From Paenibacillus sp. FSL M7-0420 (GTDB lineage: Bacteria > Bacillota > Bacilli > Paenibacillales > Paenibacillaceae): 64,000 bases of DNA. A program made the translations under genes and the position numbers. Within the stretch, counting starts at the first letter, position 1; every line of letters starts with the position of its first letter. A model generated the notes under the pieces. That model was not told the DNA's origin and searched no databases. It saw only the letters and a program-made list of their open reading frames with translations. Below, one piece after another: positions 9,151 through 17,828 of the stretch. The stretch is from contig NZ_JBBOCJ010000001.1 of assembly GCF_038002345.1 (NCBI RefSeq), forward strand, positions 3,286,001 through 3,350,000. The letters run 5' to 3'.

Positions 9151-10538
9151 AGATCAGAGACATTTCACGGATGGCCTGGGAACAGGTCAAACGGCGCAAG
9201 GTGGTTACAGGTCTATGTATGACCGGGATATCCATCGGCTGCGCAGCAATTATCGTGGCTTTGAGCGTAGGCCAATCTGCACAGGTCTATGTAACGGACC
9301 AAGTTAATGCCAACTTCAAAATGGATGAGATTACAGTCTCGCCCGGCGGAGGACTTCCAACGAACGGGAAGAGCGGAGGCGGGGGCGGCGGATCGGGTGA
9401 GGTGAATGAGAACCTCGACCCCGGCAAGCTGACCGATCAGAAGCTGAAGATCATCCAGGGGCTGAATCATGTGAAGGCGGCTTCGCCTTTTCATCAAGCA
9501 GGATATCTGCAGATGGTAACCATAGACAACAAGATCTCCGATGTTCAGGTCGTTGTCGCCGATTTACAGAAGCTGACGGCGTACGACCACAAGTTCAAGC
9601 AGGGAGGGGCGAATGGCCAGCTCGGATCCATTGTGCTCAATCACGGGGCTACACTGGGCCTGATTGACCTGGAGACCCGGCAGAAGCTGTTCGATCAGAT
9701 GAGTGCGGATCCGTTCAACCAGGAGCTGTACCAGCAATATGACAAAATGGCCACTGTGCCTACTGAATTGTACCGCAAGCAGGTTCAGATTCAGGCGCAG
9801 GACTACAGCTCTACATCCCCGGTGTTCAAGCTTAGCTCACCCCTGCAGATCTCCGGAATTCTGGCGCTTCCCAAGGGGATGGATGAACTGCGGTCATCCT
9901 ATGAGAAGATTATGTATGTGTCTCCCGAGACCGCACAGCAGCTCTCCAAGGAGCTTGCGTTCGATAATTCCACCACCAGTGTGCTAACTCTCCCGCCGGA
10001 GGGCAGCTACAACTCGATTACGGTCAAGGTGGACGATGTGGCGAACATCAAGCCGGTGGAGCAGATGATTCAGAAGCTGTCCCTGAACGCTCAAGACAAT
10101 CTGTTCCAGCAGGAGATGCTGAAGGAGCAATTTGATATGATCAAAATGGCGGCTCTCGGCATCGGGGTATTCATCCTGATCATCGCTTCCATCTCCATCA
10201 TAGTGGCCATGACCATGTCCACCCATCAGCGGCGTCGCCAGATCGGGATTATGAAGGTCCTGGGGGCTAACATGGGGCAGATCCGTAACATGTTCATTAC
10301 CGAAGCTGCGCTTCTGGGGCTGCTCGGGGGCATGCTGGGTGTTGCATTCTCCTATCTCATTGTGATGGGGCTCAACAAGCTGGTAGGCAGTGCAGGGGAC
10401 GGGATGAATTTCTTCATTCCGGCGATGAATCTGCCGGTCGGCATCTCCTTTGCCATTATGACGGGTGTACTGTCGGGGATCTATCCGGCGATCAGTGCCT
10501 CCAGAACCGATGCATTAACCGCTATTAAACGAGACTAA
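9147..10538 (+). CDS. MacB/YknZ-type ABC transporter permease (FtsX domain)
   Basis: This 463-residue permease has one N-terminal membrane helix (GLCMTGISIGCAAIIVAL), a large extracytoplasmic domain (about 50-320) and three C-terminal helices. The FtsX core contains HQRRRQIGIMKVLGA, a hallmark of the MacB superfamily. The outer domain carries a glycine-rich insertion (NGKSGGGGGGSGEV, about 75-88) that looks like a flexible linker. The GTG start has GAGGGAGGG just upstream and overlaps the ATPase stop. These exporters couple cytoplasmic ATP hydrolysis to movements outside the membrane. The substrate here is not known. Confidence 0.93.
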   Translation: MKIRDISRMAWEQVKRRKVVTGLCMTGISIGCAAIIVALSVGQSAQVYVTDQVNANFKMDEITVSPGGGLPTNGKSGGGGGGSGEVNENLDPGKLTDQKLKIIQGLNHVKAASPFHQAGYLQMVTIDNKISDVQVVVADLQKLTAYDHKFKQGGANGQLGSIVLNHGATLGLIDLETRQKLFDQMSADPFNQELYQQYDKMATVPTELYRKQVQIQAQDYSSTSPVFKLSSPLQISGILALPKGMDELRSSYEKIMYVSPETAQQLSKELAFDNSTTSVLTLPPEGSYNSITVKVDDVANIKPVEQMIQKLSLNAQDNLFQQEMLKEQFDMIKMAALGIGVFILIIASISIIVAMTMSTHQRRRQIGIMKVLGANMGQIRNMFITEAALLGLLGGMLGVAFSYLIVMGLNKLVGSAGDGMNFFIPAMNLPVGISFAIMTGVLSGIYPAISASRTDALTAIKRD

Positions 10539-10565
10539 CCCTAAGCTAGAAAGGAAGCCGAAACG

Positions 10566-11666
10566 ATGAAGAGGACTCTAAAGAAGAGCCTGAAATGGAT
10601 CATAATCTTAGGTATCATCGGAACTGCCGGTTATTTCGGATATACCAAATTCTTCAAGGCTGATGAGACCGCTGATCTGCCGCCTGAACCGATGCAGGTG
10701 ATCAGCTTCCCGGTAACGGAAGAGACGTTAACCAGCTCCGTACAGATCAAAGGCAGATCGCAATACCAGAAGGAGACGCTGGTCTATGCCCCCTTTGCCT
10801 CCAAGGTTACGTCCTGGAAGGTGGAGAACGGGGCCCAGGTGAAGAAGGGCCAGGTGCTCTTCACTCTGGATCAGAGCACACTCCGAAATGAGATTGCCAC
10901 GGCGGAGGCAGCCGCCCGCAAGGCGAAGCTGGAGGGGGAGCTGAATGCTTTTGTCGCGCAGCAGGAGGATGATTCCTCGGCCCCGGCGGGTACGGAAGCG
11001 GAACGGCTGAAGGCCCTGGCTGCCCTGGAGACCGCTCGTCTGAGCGATGAGCTGAACCAGGTGAACGCCGAGATTCAAGCCAAAGAGCTTACGGAGAAGA
11101 AGGCGAAGCTGGGCACTGCGGTATACCATGCTCCGGAGAACGGCATCTTCCTCTTCGACAGCAGTACGGAACGGCCGCAGACCGTCACCGACAATCAGTA
11201 CATCGGCAAGATTGTGGACACGAACAAAGTAGAGTTCATAGCACAGGTCGGGGAGCAGGATATCTTCCGCATCAAAAAGGGCATGAAGGTGAAGGTGAAG
11301 ATGACCGCCGTAAAAGATCTGGTCCTGGACGGGGAGGTAACCGGAGTGGCCAAATTCGCCACAACGACCACCGGACAGAACACAGCCGGCCAGCTTCCGC
11401 AATTCGAGGTGGTGATCTCCATGCAGCCGGACGAGCATTTGATGGGCGGCCTTAGCCTGAGCGGAGACGTCGAGACCTCGCGCAAAGAGAAGGCTGTTGT
11501 CGTATCCAATATCGCAGTTATCCGTGAAGGGGATCTGGCCTTCGTGATGGTGGACAAAGGAAACGGCCAATACGAACGCAAAGAGATCAAGACCGGAATG
11601 GAGACGACCGATAAAACAGAGGTGCTCTCGGGACTTAAGGCAGGAGACACCGTAGTTCTGCAATAG
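10566..11666 (+). CDS. HlyD/MacA-type membrane-fusion adaptor
   Basis: The 366-residue protein has an N-terminal anchor (WIIILGIIGTAGYFGY). It then shows the adaptor order: biotinyl-lipoyl-like half (YAPFASKVTSWKVENGAQVKKGQVLFTLD), an alpha-helical hairpin rich in Ala, Glu and Lys (about 105-185), the second lipoyl half (YHAPENGIFLF) and a beta-barrel domain (GMKVKVKMTAV). It partners the preceding ATPase and permease, as YknX partners YknYZ in Bacillus subtilis. RBS AAAGGAAG precedes the ATG. A terminator follows, closing the four-gene unit. Confidence 0.9.
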   Translation: MKRTLKKSLKWIIILGIIGTAGYFGYTKFFKADETADLPPEPMQVISFPVTEETLTSSVQIKGRSQYQKETLVYAPFASKVTSWKVENGAQVKKGQVLFTLDQSTLRNEIATAEAAARKAKLEGELNAFVAQQEDDSSAPAGTEAERLKALAALETARLSDELNQVNAEIQAKELTEKKAKLGTAVYHAPENGIFLFDSSTERPQTVTDNQYIGKIVDTNKVEFIAQVGEQDIFRIKKGMKVKVKMTAVKDLVLDGEVTGVAKFATTTTGQNTAGQLPQFEVVISMQPDEHLMGGLSLSGDVETSRKEKAVVVSNIAVIREGDLAFVMVDKGNGQYERKEIKTGMETTDKTEVLSGLKAGDTVVLQ

Positions 11667-11698
11667 ATAGCAGTAGTTAGCAGTAGTTGACAGCAGTT

Positions 11699-11741
11699 GA
11701 AAGCCCCAGACCCGGGTAATAACCGGATTTGGGGCTTTTCT
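11699..11741 (+). terminator. Rho-independent terminator after the exporter operon
   Basis: AAAGCCCCAGA and its complement around TTGGGGCTTTT form the outer stem, with CCGG pairing inside around GTAATAA. The stem ends in a short T-run. Just before it lies a small direct repeat of (T)AGCAGTAGTT. Confidence 0.85.
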
Positions 11742-11772
11742 GCGGATTGTAGCCTGAGTGGAGGGCGGCAGA

Positions 11773-11807
11773 TGGATTTTGTCCACTTGTTGCTGAACGA
11801 TTGGACC
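11773..11807. repeat. Short dispersed repeat, copy 1
   Basis: TGGATTTTGTCCACTTG followed by TTGCTGAACGATTGGACC resembles the segment at 59505-59540 (15 of 17 identical in the first part). It sits between the exporter terminator and the convergent GH3 gene and overlaps no clear gene. Confidence 0.45.
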
Positions 11808-11808
11808 A

Positions 11809-13155
11809 TTATTTCTTCTGCATAAACGGTTTACGCCAAGTCTGGATGTCGCTGTTCAGGCCAGTAAGATCAGGCAAGGGCACTGCTTCGTCCGTTAATT
11901 GATACTTGGCTTTCAATGCCAGAATACGGTAGACACTCTCGTCAATCCGTGCTTCGGAGATGCTGCCGTTCTTGACGCTGTCCAGCAATGCGGCGCGTAC
12001 GGCTTGTTCGTTCTTGTATTCATGGGCGACCAGCAGGATATCGCTCCCGGCCAAGACGGATTCTACTGCCGCAGCTGGAAGGCTATAATTCTTAATGATT
12101 GCGCCCATGGTCATGTCATCCGTAATGACTACCCCTTCGTATCCCATCAATCCGCGGAGCTGCTGGCCGATAATCACATGGGACAGGGAGGCGGGCTTGT
12201 CCGGGTCGAGCTTCGGATATAGAATATGGGCCACCATTACAGCATCGGCCTTCTCCCGGATCGCTGCCTGGAATGGGAGCCATTCCAGTTCTGCCAGTTG
12301 GGCCTCTGTCTTGTTGATGACCGGCAGCTCCAGATGTGAGTCTACTGAGGTATCGCCATGGCCCGGATAATGCTTGACCACGGGAATGACGCCTTCACGC
12401 TCGAGCCCCTGCATCTCGGCAATACCGAGCCGGGTGACCAGCTCTGCGCTGCTGCCGAAGGAACGGTTACCAATCACCGGATTATCCGGGTTGCTGTTGA
12501 TGTCCAGCACCGGCGCGAAGTCCATATTGAAGCCGGAGGATTTCACCGCCCGGGCAAGCAGTTCGCCCATTGTTCCGGCAGCAGCGGCATCATCTCCGCT
12601 GCCGACAGCAGCATTCGATGGGAAGGTGGCGTAGTCATCAGGCAGACGGCTAACCTTGCCGCCTTCCTGATCGACACTCATGAACAGCGGTGCGGGATTC
12701 CCTGCATTGCTCTGCTTCAGGGCGTTGGTCAGCTGCACCAGCTCCTTAAGGCTGCCGACATTATTAGAATACAGAATGATTCCGCCGACCTTATCTTCGG
12801 CAATCATCTTGCGTGCTTCAGCACCTGCCGCCTTGCCTTGGATGCCGACCAGCAGCATCTGCCCGATCTTCTCCTCCAGAGTCATTCCGGCGAGCTTCCG
12901 GGAGACCGGGTCAGGAGTGGCTGAAGCCTCTGATGACGGTGTCACTGGGGCTTCGGTTGCCACAGGCACTGGCGTCTGTGCGGCAGCCGGAGAGGCTGAC
13001 ACCGCTGCCGGAGGAGAGCCTTCGCTTGCCTGTTGTGCGGCATTCCCATTCCCCTCACAGCCGCTTGCCAGCAGCAGGCAGGCGGAGGCGGCAAGCAGGA
13101 GGAGAGCGCGGCGGGGTGGAGTATTGTTTATTTTTTGACGGCTGAACCATTTCAT
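11809..13155 (-). CDS. nagZ: Beta-N-acetylhexosaminidase, GH3 family, lipoprotein (NagZ type)
   Basis: This 448-residue protein has a lipoprotein signal: a basic N-terminus, a hydrophobic stretch and the lipobox LASGC, so it is anchored outside the membrane. A Pro/Ala/Ser/Thr-rich linker (about 40-75) precedes one GH3 barrel. The key segments are KHYPGHGDTSVDSHLELP, which carries the Asp-His dyad of bacterial hexosaminidases, and GVVITDDMTMGAI, with the nucleophile Asp. This fits a role in trimming GlcNAc from cell-wall fragments during turnover. It is monocistronic and divergent from the ferritin gene. Confidence 0.93.
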   Translation of the reverse strand: MKWFSRQKINNTPPRRALLLLAASACLLLASGCEGNGNAAQQASEGSPPAAVSASPAAAQTPVPVATEAPVTPSSEASATPDPVSRKLAGMTLEEKIGQMLLVGIQGKAAGAEARKMIAEDKVGGIILYSNNVGSLKELVQLTNALKQSNAGNPAPLFMSVDQEGGKVSRLPDDYATFPSNAAVGSGDDAAAAGTMGELLARAVKSSGFNMDFAPVLDINSNPDNPVIGNRSFGSSAELVTRLGIAEMQGLEREGVIPVVKHYPGHGDTSVDSHLELPVINKTEAQLAELEWLPFQAAIREKADAVMVAHILYPKLDPDKPASLSHVIIGQQLRGLMGYEGVVITDDMTMGAIIKNYSLPAAAVESVLAGSDILLVAHEYKNEQAVRAALLDSVKNGSISEARIDESVYRILALKAKYQLTDEAVPLPDLTGLNSDIQTWRKPFMQKK

Positions 13156-13270
13156 AGGGGGAATCTTCCTTTCGATTGCGGTTTGGCGGATAGGGATGAT
13201 AGAATGAACAAGACATTACATATGACCTGCTTCAAGCATAATCAATACTATAGGATGAGGTGACCTGTCA

Positions 13271-13774
13271 ATGAAAGAGCAATTAATGAACACGCTTAAT
13301 GAACAAATGAATTTCGAATTCTATTCTGCTCATGTCTATCTTGCGATGGCTGCGTATTGTTCCGGTGAGAGCCTGGACGGATTCGCCAACTTCTTTCTGG
13401 TGCAGGCTGAAGAAGAACGGTTCCATGCCATGAAGATCTACAAATTCCTGAATGACCGGGACTACCGGGCCACCCTTGCGGCGATGCCTGAACCGAACAA
13501 TGAGTATAGCTCCATGCTGGATGCGTTCGAGCATGCCTTCGCCCATGAGCAGCAGAATACGAAGAAATTCTATCATCTGGCGGATTTGGCCCTGGATGAA
13601 CGGGAGCACGCGACCATCTATTTCCTGAAATGGTTCATTGACGAGCAGGTGGAAGAAGAGGCACTCTTCAGCAACATTATCGCCAAGCTCAAACGGATCG
13701 AAACCGACAGCAATGCCTTCTATATGCTGGATGCAGAATTTGCAGGACGTTCATTTACACCGCCAGCGGAGTAG
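13271..13774 (+). CDS. ftnA: Ferritin (bacterial non-haem FtnA type)
   Basis: The 167-residue protein is a four-helix ferritin. Expected ferroxidase ligands are present: Glu16 in NFEFYSAH, Glu49 and His52 in EEERFHAMK, and Glu in the AHEQQNT helix. It should assemble into a 24-mer that oxidises and stores iron. The start is the ATG at 13271 with an AGGTGA ahead. No clear Fur or PerR box was found upstream. A possible terminator follows. Confidence 0.94.
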   Translation: MKEQLMNTLNEQMNFEFYSAHVYLAMAAYCSGESLDGFANFFLVQAEEERFHAMKIYKFLNDRDYRATLAAMPEPNNEYSSMLDAFEHAFAHEQQNTKKFYHLADLALDEREHATIYFLKWFIDEQVEEEALFSNIIAKLKRIETDSNAFYMLDAEFAGRSFTPPAE

Positions 13775-13801
13775 AGGACAGCTAGAGTAACCAATCATAC
13801 G

Positions 13802-13846
13802 CAAGCTTAGCGGCATTCTCCTGAAGAGGGGAAGCCGCTTGTTTGT
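13802..13846 (+). terminator. Probable terminator after ferritin gene
   Basis: CAAGCTTAGCGGC can pair with GCCGCTTG over a loop of about 20 bases, followed by the short T-rich TTTGT. It is weaker than the other terminators in the window. Confidence 0.5.
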
Positions 13847-14081
13847 GTGCGCCGACCTTGGGTCTCCATATACTTAGACTACGTTTTGCGAGAAAAGTTA
13901 CACGGCCTGTCAGCAGCAGATAGGCTGCAATGTTGAACAAGGGCAAAGAATGTAGGGAGCCGCAACTTACTTCCGGGTTGCCAACTCTATTTAGCGGGGT
14001 TAACTCTTACGCTGTCCGGCAACACTGTTTCTCTAGACCCACCCGTAAGTCAGCGTGTAGTATGGAACAATACTAATCTTT
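13847..14081. other. Non-coding stretch ahead of the CDF transporter
   Basis: No gene is visible. A GGTTGCC/GGCAAC inverted pair flanks about 40 bases (near 13975-14025). The region could form a leader structure, but it matches no riboswitch consensus I can recall, including the Mn-sensing yybP-ykoY type. Confidence 0.3.
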
Positions 14082-14095
14082 GGAGGTCCTTTTTC

Positions 14096-14959
14096 TTGGA
14101 AAATTACAGCGATATCAAACAAAGTGAAAAAGGAGCATGGCTAAGTCTTTTAGCATACATACTCTTATCTGCCGTCAAATTATTCATAGGAACGGTGTCA
14201 GGCTCTCAGGCACTCCTGGCTGACGGGCTGAATAACAGCACCGACATTATTGCTTCCCTGGCCATTCTGACCGGACTTCGGATTTCCCGCAGACCCCCGG
14301 ATTCGAACCATGGCTATGGTCATTTCAGAGCAGAGACAGTTGCCGCACTGGTTGCCTCTTTTATCATGATTGCTGTAGGCTTCCAAGTGCTCTATCAGGG
14401 TGTGAACAAATTCATTCAGCCAGCGCTGGAGACCCCTGATCTGATTGCCGCATGGACGGCAGCTGCCTGTGCTGTGGTTATGATCGCAGTCTACCGTTAC
14501 AACATCAGGCTTGCCCGTAACCTGAACAGCAATGCCATGCATGCAGTGGCGCAGGATAACCGTTCGGATGCACTGGTCAGTATGGGGGCCTTCGTCGGGA
14601 TTATCGGCTCACAGTTCGGCATTCCCTGGCTAGATCCGCTCACAGCCACGATTGTCGGATTGCTGATCTGCAAGACGGCCTGGGATATTTTCCGCAAAGC
14701 TACACATGACCTCACCGACGGCTTCGATGCCGGTAAGCTTGAGCTGATGAAGCAGACGGTCGCGGAGATTGATGGCGTGGAGTCGATTAAGGATATCAAG
14801 GCCCGTATTCACGGCAATAATGTATTGGTGGATACCACAGTGCTGGTGGATTCCAATCTGAATGTGGTGCAGAGTCACGATATTACGGAGGAGATCGAAG
14901 ATCAGCTTAAGGACCGTCATCAGGTCTCTACCGTACTTGTCCATATCGAACCGATGTGA
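14096..14959 (+). CDS. Cation diffusion facilitator, MneP-like manganese exporter
   Basis: The 287-residue protein starts at TTG with GGAGGT eight bases upstream. It has six predicted membrane helices and a cytoplasmic C-terminal domain (about 205-287). The metal motifs are of the Mn type: ADGLNNSTD in helix 2 and AQDNRSDA in helix 5, in place of the HxxxD found in zinc members. From memory the sequence closely follows B. subtilis MneP (YeaB) throughout, for example RISRRPPDSNHGYGHFRAET. It probably exports Mn(II) by proton antiport. A terminator follows. Confidence 0.88.
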   Translation: MENYSDIKQSEKGAWLSLLAYILLSAVKLFIGTVSGSQALLADGLNNSTDIIASLAILTGLRISRRPPDSNHGYGHFRAETVAALVASFIMIAVGFQVLYQGVNKFIQPALETPDLIAAWTAAACAVVMIAVYRYNIRLARNLNSNAMHAVAQDNRSDALVSMGAFVGIIGSQFGIPWLDPLTATIVGLLICKTAWDIFRKATHDLTDGFDAGKLELMKQTVAEIDGVESIKDIKARIHGNNVLVDTTVLVDSNLNVVQSHDITEEIEDQLKDRHQVSTVLVHIEPM

Positions 14960-14994
14960 TCAACAGGTGTACAACAAGAATAGATTACATGAAT

Positions 14995-15022
14995 TGCCTC
15001 GCTCTCGGTGGGGCATTTTTTT
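14995..15022 (+). terminator. Terminator after the CDF gene
   Basis: TGCCTC pairs with GGGGCA across CGCTCTCGGT-type loop bases and is followed by seven T. Confidence 0.75.
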
Positions 15023-15068
15023 GTGTTAGATAAGGCGCACTAAAGAAATTAATGAAAAGCAAAAAGAA

Positions 15069-15200
15069 GCGGAGGGGAAATTTGGAACTGTAGGAGCGAT
15101 AGCGATGCTTTGTCACCGGATTTCTACCACGAATAGTGGTTTAAATCAAGAAACCTGGGGACAACAGCGGCCGGAAGTCCAAATGTTCACCGCAGCGACG
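15069..15200 (+). ncRNA. Conserved structured element, copy 1 (candidate RNA)
   Basis: The segment shares long blocks with 22723-22860: GCGGAGGGGAA, TGGAACTGTAGGAGCG, TTTCTACC and CAGCGGCCGGAAGTCCAAA. An outer closing stem joins GGGGAAATTTGGA to TCCAAATGTTCACC with one mismatch and one bulge. Inside, CCGGATTTC pairs with GAAACCTGG, enclosing the hairpin ACCAC-GAATA-GTGGT. Compared with copy 2 these stems differ in sequence but still pair. It lies about 160 bases ahead of the NrtR-like gene. Function and promoter are unknown, and the strand is a guess because the stems do not fix it. Confidence 0.55.
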
Positions 15201-15361
15201 ACCAAGCTTCGAGTTCAAACCTTGAGTACGTCTTATATAGATTGGGGAAAAACATTCTTCGCCCTGGACCGGACTTGCCTGCATTCCATTAACATGTATA
15301 TAATATCAATATGTTATTAACAAACGAATCTATTCACCGATTCAAGACAAGGAGAATATCC

Positions 15362-16267
15362 ATGCCAAATCAACCGGTCAAAGGTTCTAACGGCTTAAGC
15401 GAGGAGCAATTCCTGCAGAATTATAATGCGGGCAGCTACGAACGTCCGTCTGTCACCGTCGATATGCTGATTTTCACCGTGATGGAACAGGAGCAGAATA
15501 ACTACCGCAAGCTGGCGGATAAGTCCTTGCAGCTCTTGCTGATTCAGCGCGGGGAGCATCCTTTTCTGGGACAATGGGCCTTGCCGGGAGGGTTCGTGGG
15601 GATCAGTGAGAGCGTAGAAGAAGCTGCCCGCCGGGAGCTGTACAGCGAGACTAATATCGATAATATCTACATGGAGCAGCTGTATACCTGGGGCGATGTG
15701 GACCGTGATCCGCGGATGCGGGTAATCAGCTGCTCCTACATGGCGCTCGTGGACCGCAAGGCTCTGGACGTACAGGCAGGGGATGATGCAGCCGCAGCTG
15801 CCTGGTTCGACGTTTCGTACCACATTCTGGAGACCCGCCGCGAGGTGCTGGAGCAGGACGTCCGCCAGGAGACACTGGTGGAGATTATACTGGAGAGTGA
15901 GCAGGAGAAGCTAAGCGGGGTGGTCAAGCTTACCGAGACGATTCAAGGGCATGTCCGGCAGGTCAGCCGTGAGATCGTGCGCAGCACAGGGTTTTCTTTT
16001 GACCATCTGCTCATGGTGCAGTATGCCATCGAACGTCTGCGCGGCAAGGCGGAATATACCGATATTATCTTCAATCTCATGCCGCCGTTGTTCACCTTGT
16101 CCGAGCTGCAGCGTGTGTATGAGATTATCCTCGGCAAAGAGCTGCTCGCCGCCGCCTTCCGCCGCAAAATCGCAGAGCGGGTCATTGAGACGGATCAGAG
16201 CACCCGGGATGCCGGACACCGTCCCTCGAAGCTGTACCGGTATAACCGGGAATGGAATTTATTTTGA
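15362..16267 (+). CDS. Nudix-domain regulator or hydrolase with C-terminal winged helix (NrtR-like)
   Basis: The 301-residue protein joins an N-terminal Nudix domain (about 30-170) to a C-terminal winged-helix-like region (about 195-300: FTLSELQRVYEIILGKELLAAAFRRKI). This is the NrtR layout, in which the Nudix part senses ADP-ribose and the wing binds DNA to control NAD metabolism genes. The Nudix box GFVGISESVEEAARRELYSE departs from the catalytic consensus: RELYSETN replaces REUxEExG, so activity may be reduced. The ATG at 15362 has AAGGAGA six bases upstream and is preferred to 15311. No NAD gene is adjacent, so the regulator role is inferred. Confidence 0.75.
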   Translation: MPNQPVKGSNGLSEEQFLQNYNAGSYERPSVTVDMLIFTVMEQEQNNYRKLADKSLQLLLIQRGEHPFLGQWALPGGFVGISESVEEAARRELYSETNIDNIYMEQLYTWGDVDRDPRMRVISCSYMALVDRKALDVQAGDDAAAAAWFDVSYHILETRREVLEQDVRQETLVEIILESEQEKLSGVVKLTETIQGHVRQVSREIVRSTGFSFDHLLMVQYAIERLRGKAEYTDIIFNLMPPLFTLSELQRVYEIILGKELLAAAFRRKIAERVIETDQSTRDAGHRPSKLYRYNREWNLF

Positions 16268-16393
16268 GAACGCCCTTCTGTCCGGAAACTCCTCCTTGGC
16301 CTTGTGATGTTCTTAATAGAACTTTCATAGGGAAAAGCAGACAATTAGTTATATTTTGACTATTTGATTTATGGCAAAGGACAGGGTGAGCCT

Positions 16394-16807
16394 ATGATTA
16401 GCTGGAAGGATTCGTATGATATCGGAGTAGAAAAGATTGATTGTCAGCACAGACAGCTGCTGGTGAAGCTGAATGATTTTTTTGAAGCCTGCAGCAACCA
16501 GCAGGGCAAAGAAAAAATCGAAGAAACGCTGAAGTTCCTCAAGGACTATACCGTGGAGCATTTCGGCAGTGAAGAGCAGCTGATGAAGGATATCAGCTTC
16601 CCGGAGCTGTCGGAACACCAGAAGACGCACGCTGAGTTCGTGCAGACGGTGCTGGAACTGGAGGAGACGATCAAGACCAAGGGCGTATCCGTGTTATCCA
16701 CAATCAAGCTGAACCGGACGCTGACAGACTGGCTGATCAATCATATTCACAAATGCGACAAGCTAATCGGTGAATGCATCGCGGCCAAGGGCAACCGGGC
16801 GGTCTAA
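16394..16807 (+). CDS. Bacteriohemerythrin
   Basis: The 137-residue protein is a single hemerythrin domain. The di-iron ligands are visible in order: His in DCQHRQL, His and Glu in EHFGSEEQ, the two His in SEHQKTHAEF, and His and Asp in NHIHKCDK. Such proteins bind oxygen reversibly and may store or sense it. The ATG at 16394 (MISWKDSYDIG) is the usual family start; the longer in-frame start at 16364 adds ten unrelated residues. It stands alone and downstream of the NrtR-like gene. Confidence 0.92.
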   Translation: MISWKDSYDIGVEKIDCQHRQLLVKLNDFFEACSNQQGKEKIEETLKFLKDYTVEHFGSEEQLMKDISFPELSEHQKTHAEFVQTVLELEETIKTKGVSVLSTIKLNRTLTDWLINHIHKCDKLIGECIAAKGNRAV

Positions 16808-16932
16808 CTGAATGATCGGGAACAAGGAGATGCTGTAAGGCATTTCTTTTTTTATATTAGCTGCTTGGATATGAATCCTATTGTGTGTTGATAGTATCAT
16901 AGTATTCAGTTTGTTTAAGGGGGAGGATCATC

Positions 16933-17598
16933 ATGGATTGCCTGGGGTGCAGAATTGCGAACGGGCTTGAGCCTGACCTGAATATCGTCTATGAGAATGA
17001 ATATATCACCTGTGTACTCGATATCGATCCCTTCAATGAAGGCCATACCCTGATTCTGCCGAAAAAGCACTATTGGGACGTCGATGAGATGGATGCGAAG
17101 ACTGCAGATACTGTCATGGAGGCTTCACAGAAGCTCTCCGCGCTGCTCAAATATCTGTACCAGCCGGACGGGATCAGAATCATTGCCGACGGCGGTAAAT
17201 TCAATGATCTGACCCACTATCATATGCATGTGCTTCCCCGGTATGAGGGGGACGGGCTACTGTGGGGAGAACCGCTGCACCCGGACGGAGCCGGGGAACG
17301 GCTGGGCGAGACGAGACGGAGAATGGTAGAAGCGTTAGTAGAGAGAGAACCTATGCTGAAAAAAGCGATGGACACACTAGAGTTTCTAAGTCAGGACGCG
17401 GCAGCGCGAATGGCTTATGATGCCCGCATGAAGGCGCTGAGCGATGAGCATTCCAGTATTGAAAGTGCTGAAGAAAAGGGTAGAGCGGAGTCAAGCAGAG
17501 AAATAGCTATCAGGCTTCTGGATCGCGGCATAGACCTGCAAACCATTTCCGAAGCCACCGGCTTATCGGTTGAAGACATTAAGGGACTGAGACAATAA
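16933..17598 (+). CDS. HIT-family protein fused to an Rpn/PD-(D/E)XK-type C-terminal tail
   Basis: Residues 1-135 are a HIT nucleotide hydrolase or transferase domain: CLGCRIANG, DPFNEGHTLILPKKH and the triad HYHMHVLP (His95, 97, 99). Residues from about 137 are of another kind. LKKAMDTLEFLSQDAAARM, then a Glu/Ser-rich helix, then IAIRLLDRGIDLQTISEATG and LSVEDIKGL match from memory the C-terminal tail of Rpn (PDDEXK_2, transposase-like nuclease) proteins. The nuclease core itself is absent. The RBS GGGGGAGG precedes the ATG and the frame is intact, so the fusion is likely made. It probably arose by joining to an Rpn gene remnant near base 17341. Confidence 0.85.
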   Translation: MDCLGCRIANGLEPDLNIVYENEYITCVLDIDPFNEGHTLILPKKHYWDVDEMDAKTADTVMEASQKLSALLKYLYQPDGIRIIADGGKFNDLTHYHMHVLPRYEGDGLLWGEPLHPDGAGERLGETRRRMVEALVEREPMLKKAMDTLEFLSQDAAARMAYDARMKALSDEHSSIESAEEKGRAESSREIAIRLLDRGIDLQTISEATGLSVEDIKGLRQ

Positions 17599-17679
17599 GC
17601 AAAAGCGAAGGGTCTAATTCAGCTGGTTGCACACAGTTACACACTACTAACTACGTATCACTAATTTAAGCATTCCATG

Positions 17680-17711
17680 GACGGCAGCCGCAGGGCTGTC
17701 TTTCTTTTTTT
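17680..17711 (+). terminator. Terminator after the HIT gene
   Basis: GACGGC pairs with GCTGTC over AGCCGCAGG and is followed by TTTCTTTTTTT. Confidence 0.75.
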
Positions 17712-17828
17712 GTCCAAGGGGAACTCAGGTTTATCACAGGTTGGCAGCACAGTTTATACCTGGTGAATACTTTGTGTTATGATTTGAAGTAGATAGGATA
17801 GAAACTTACTTTAAGGGAGTGGAATGAA

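Noticed and set aside
10728..11786. Antisense frame of 352 residues opposite the adaptor gene
   Set aside because: The opposite strand is a well-supported HlyD/MacA-type adaptor. The frame is rich in His and Leu as a shadow of that gene and has no start signal.
13847..14081. A metal riboswitch ahead of the MneP-like gene
   Set aside because: The region has some inverted repeats but does not show the conserved loops of the yybP-ykoY or NiCo riboswitches as far as I can recall. It is listed only as non-coding.
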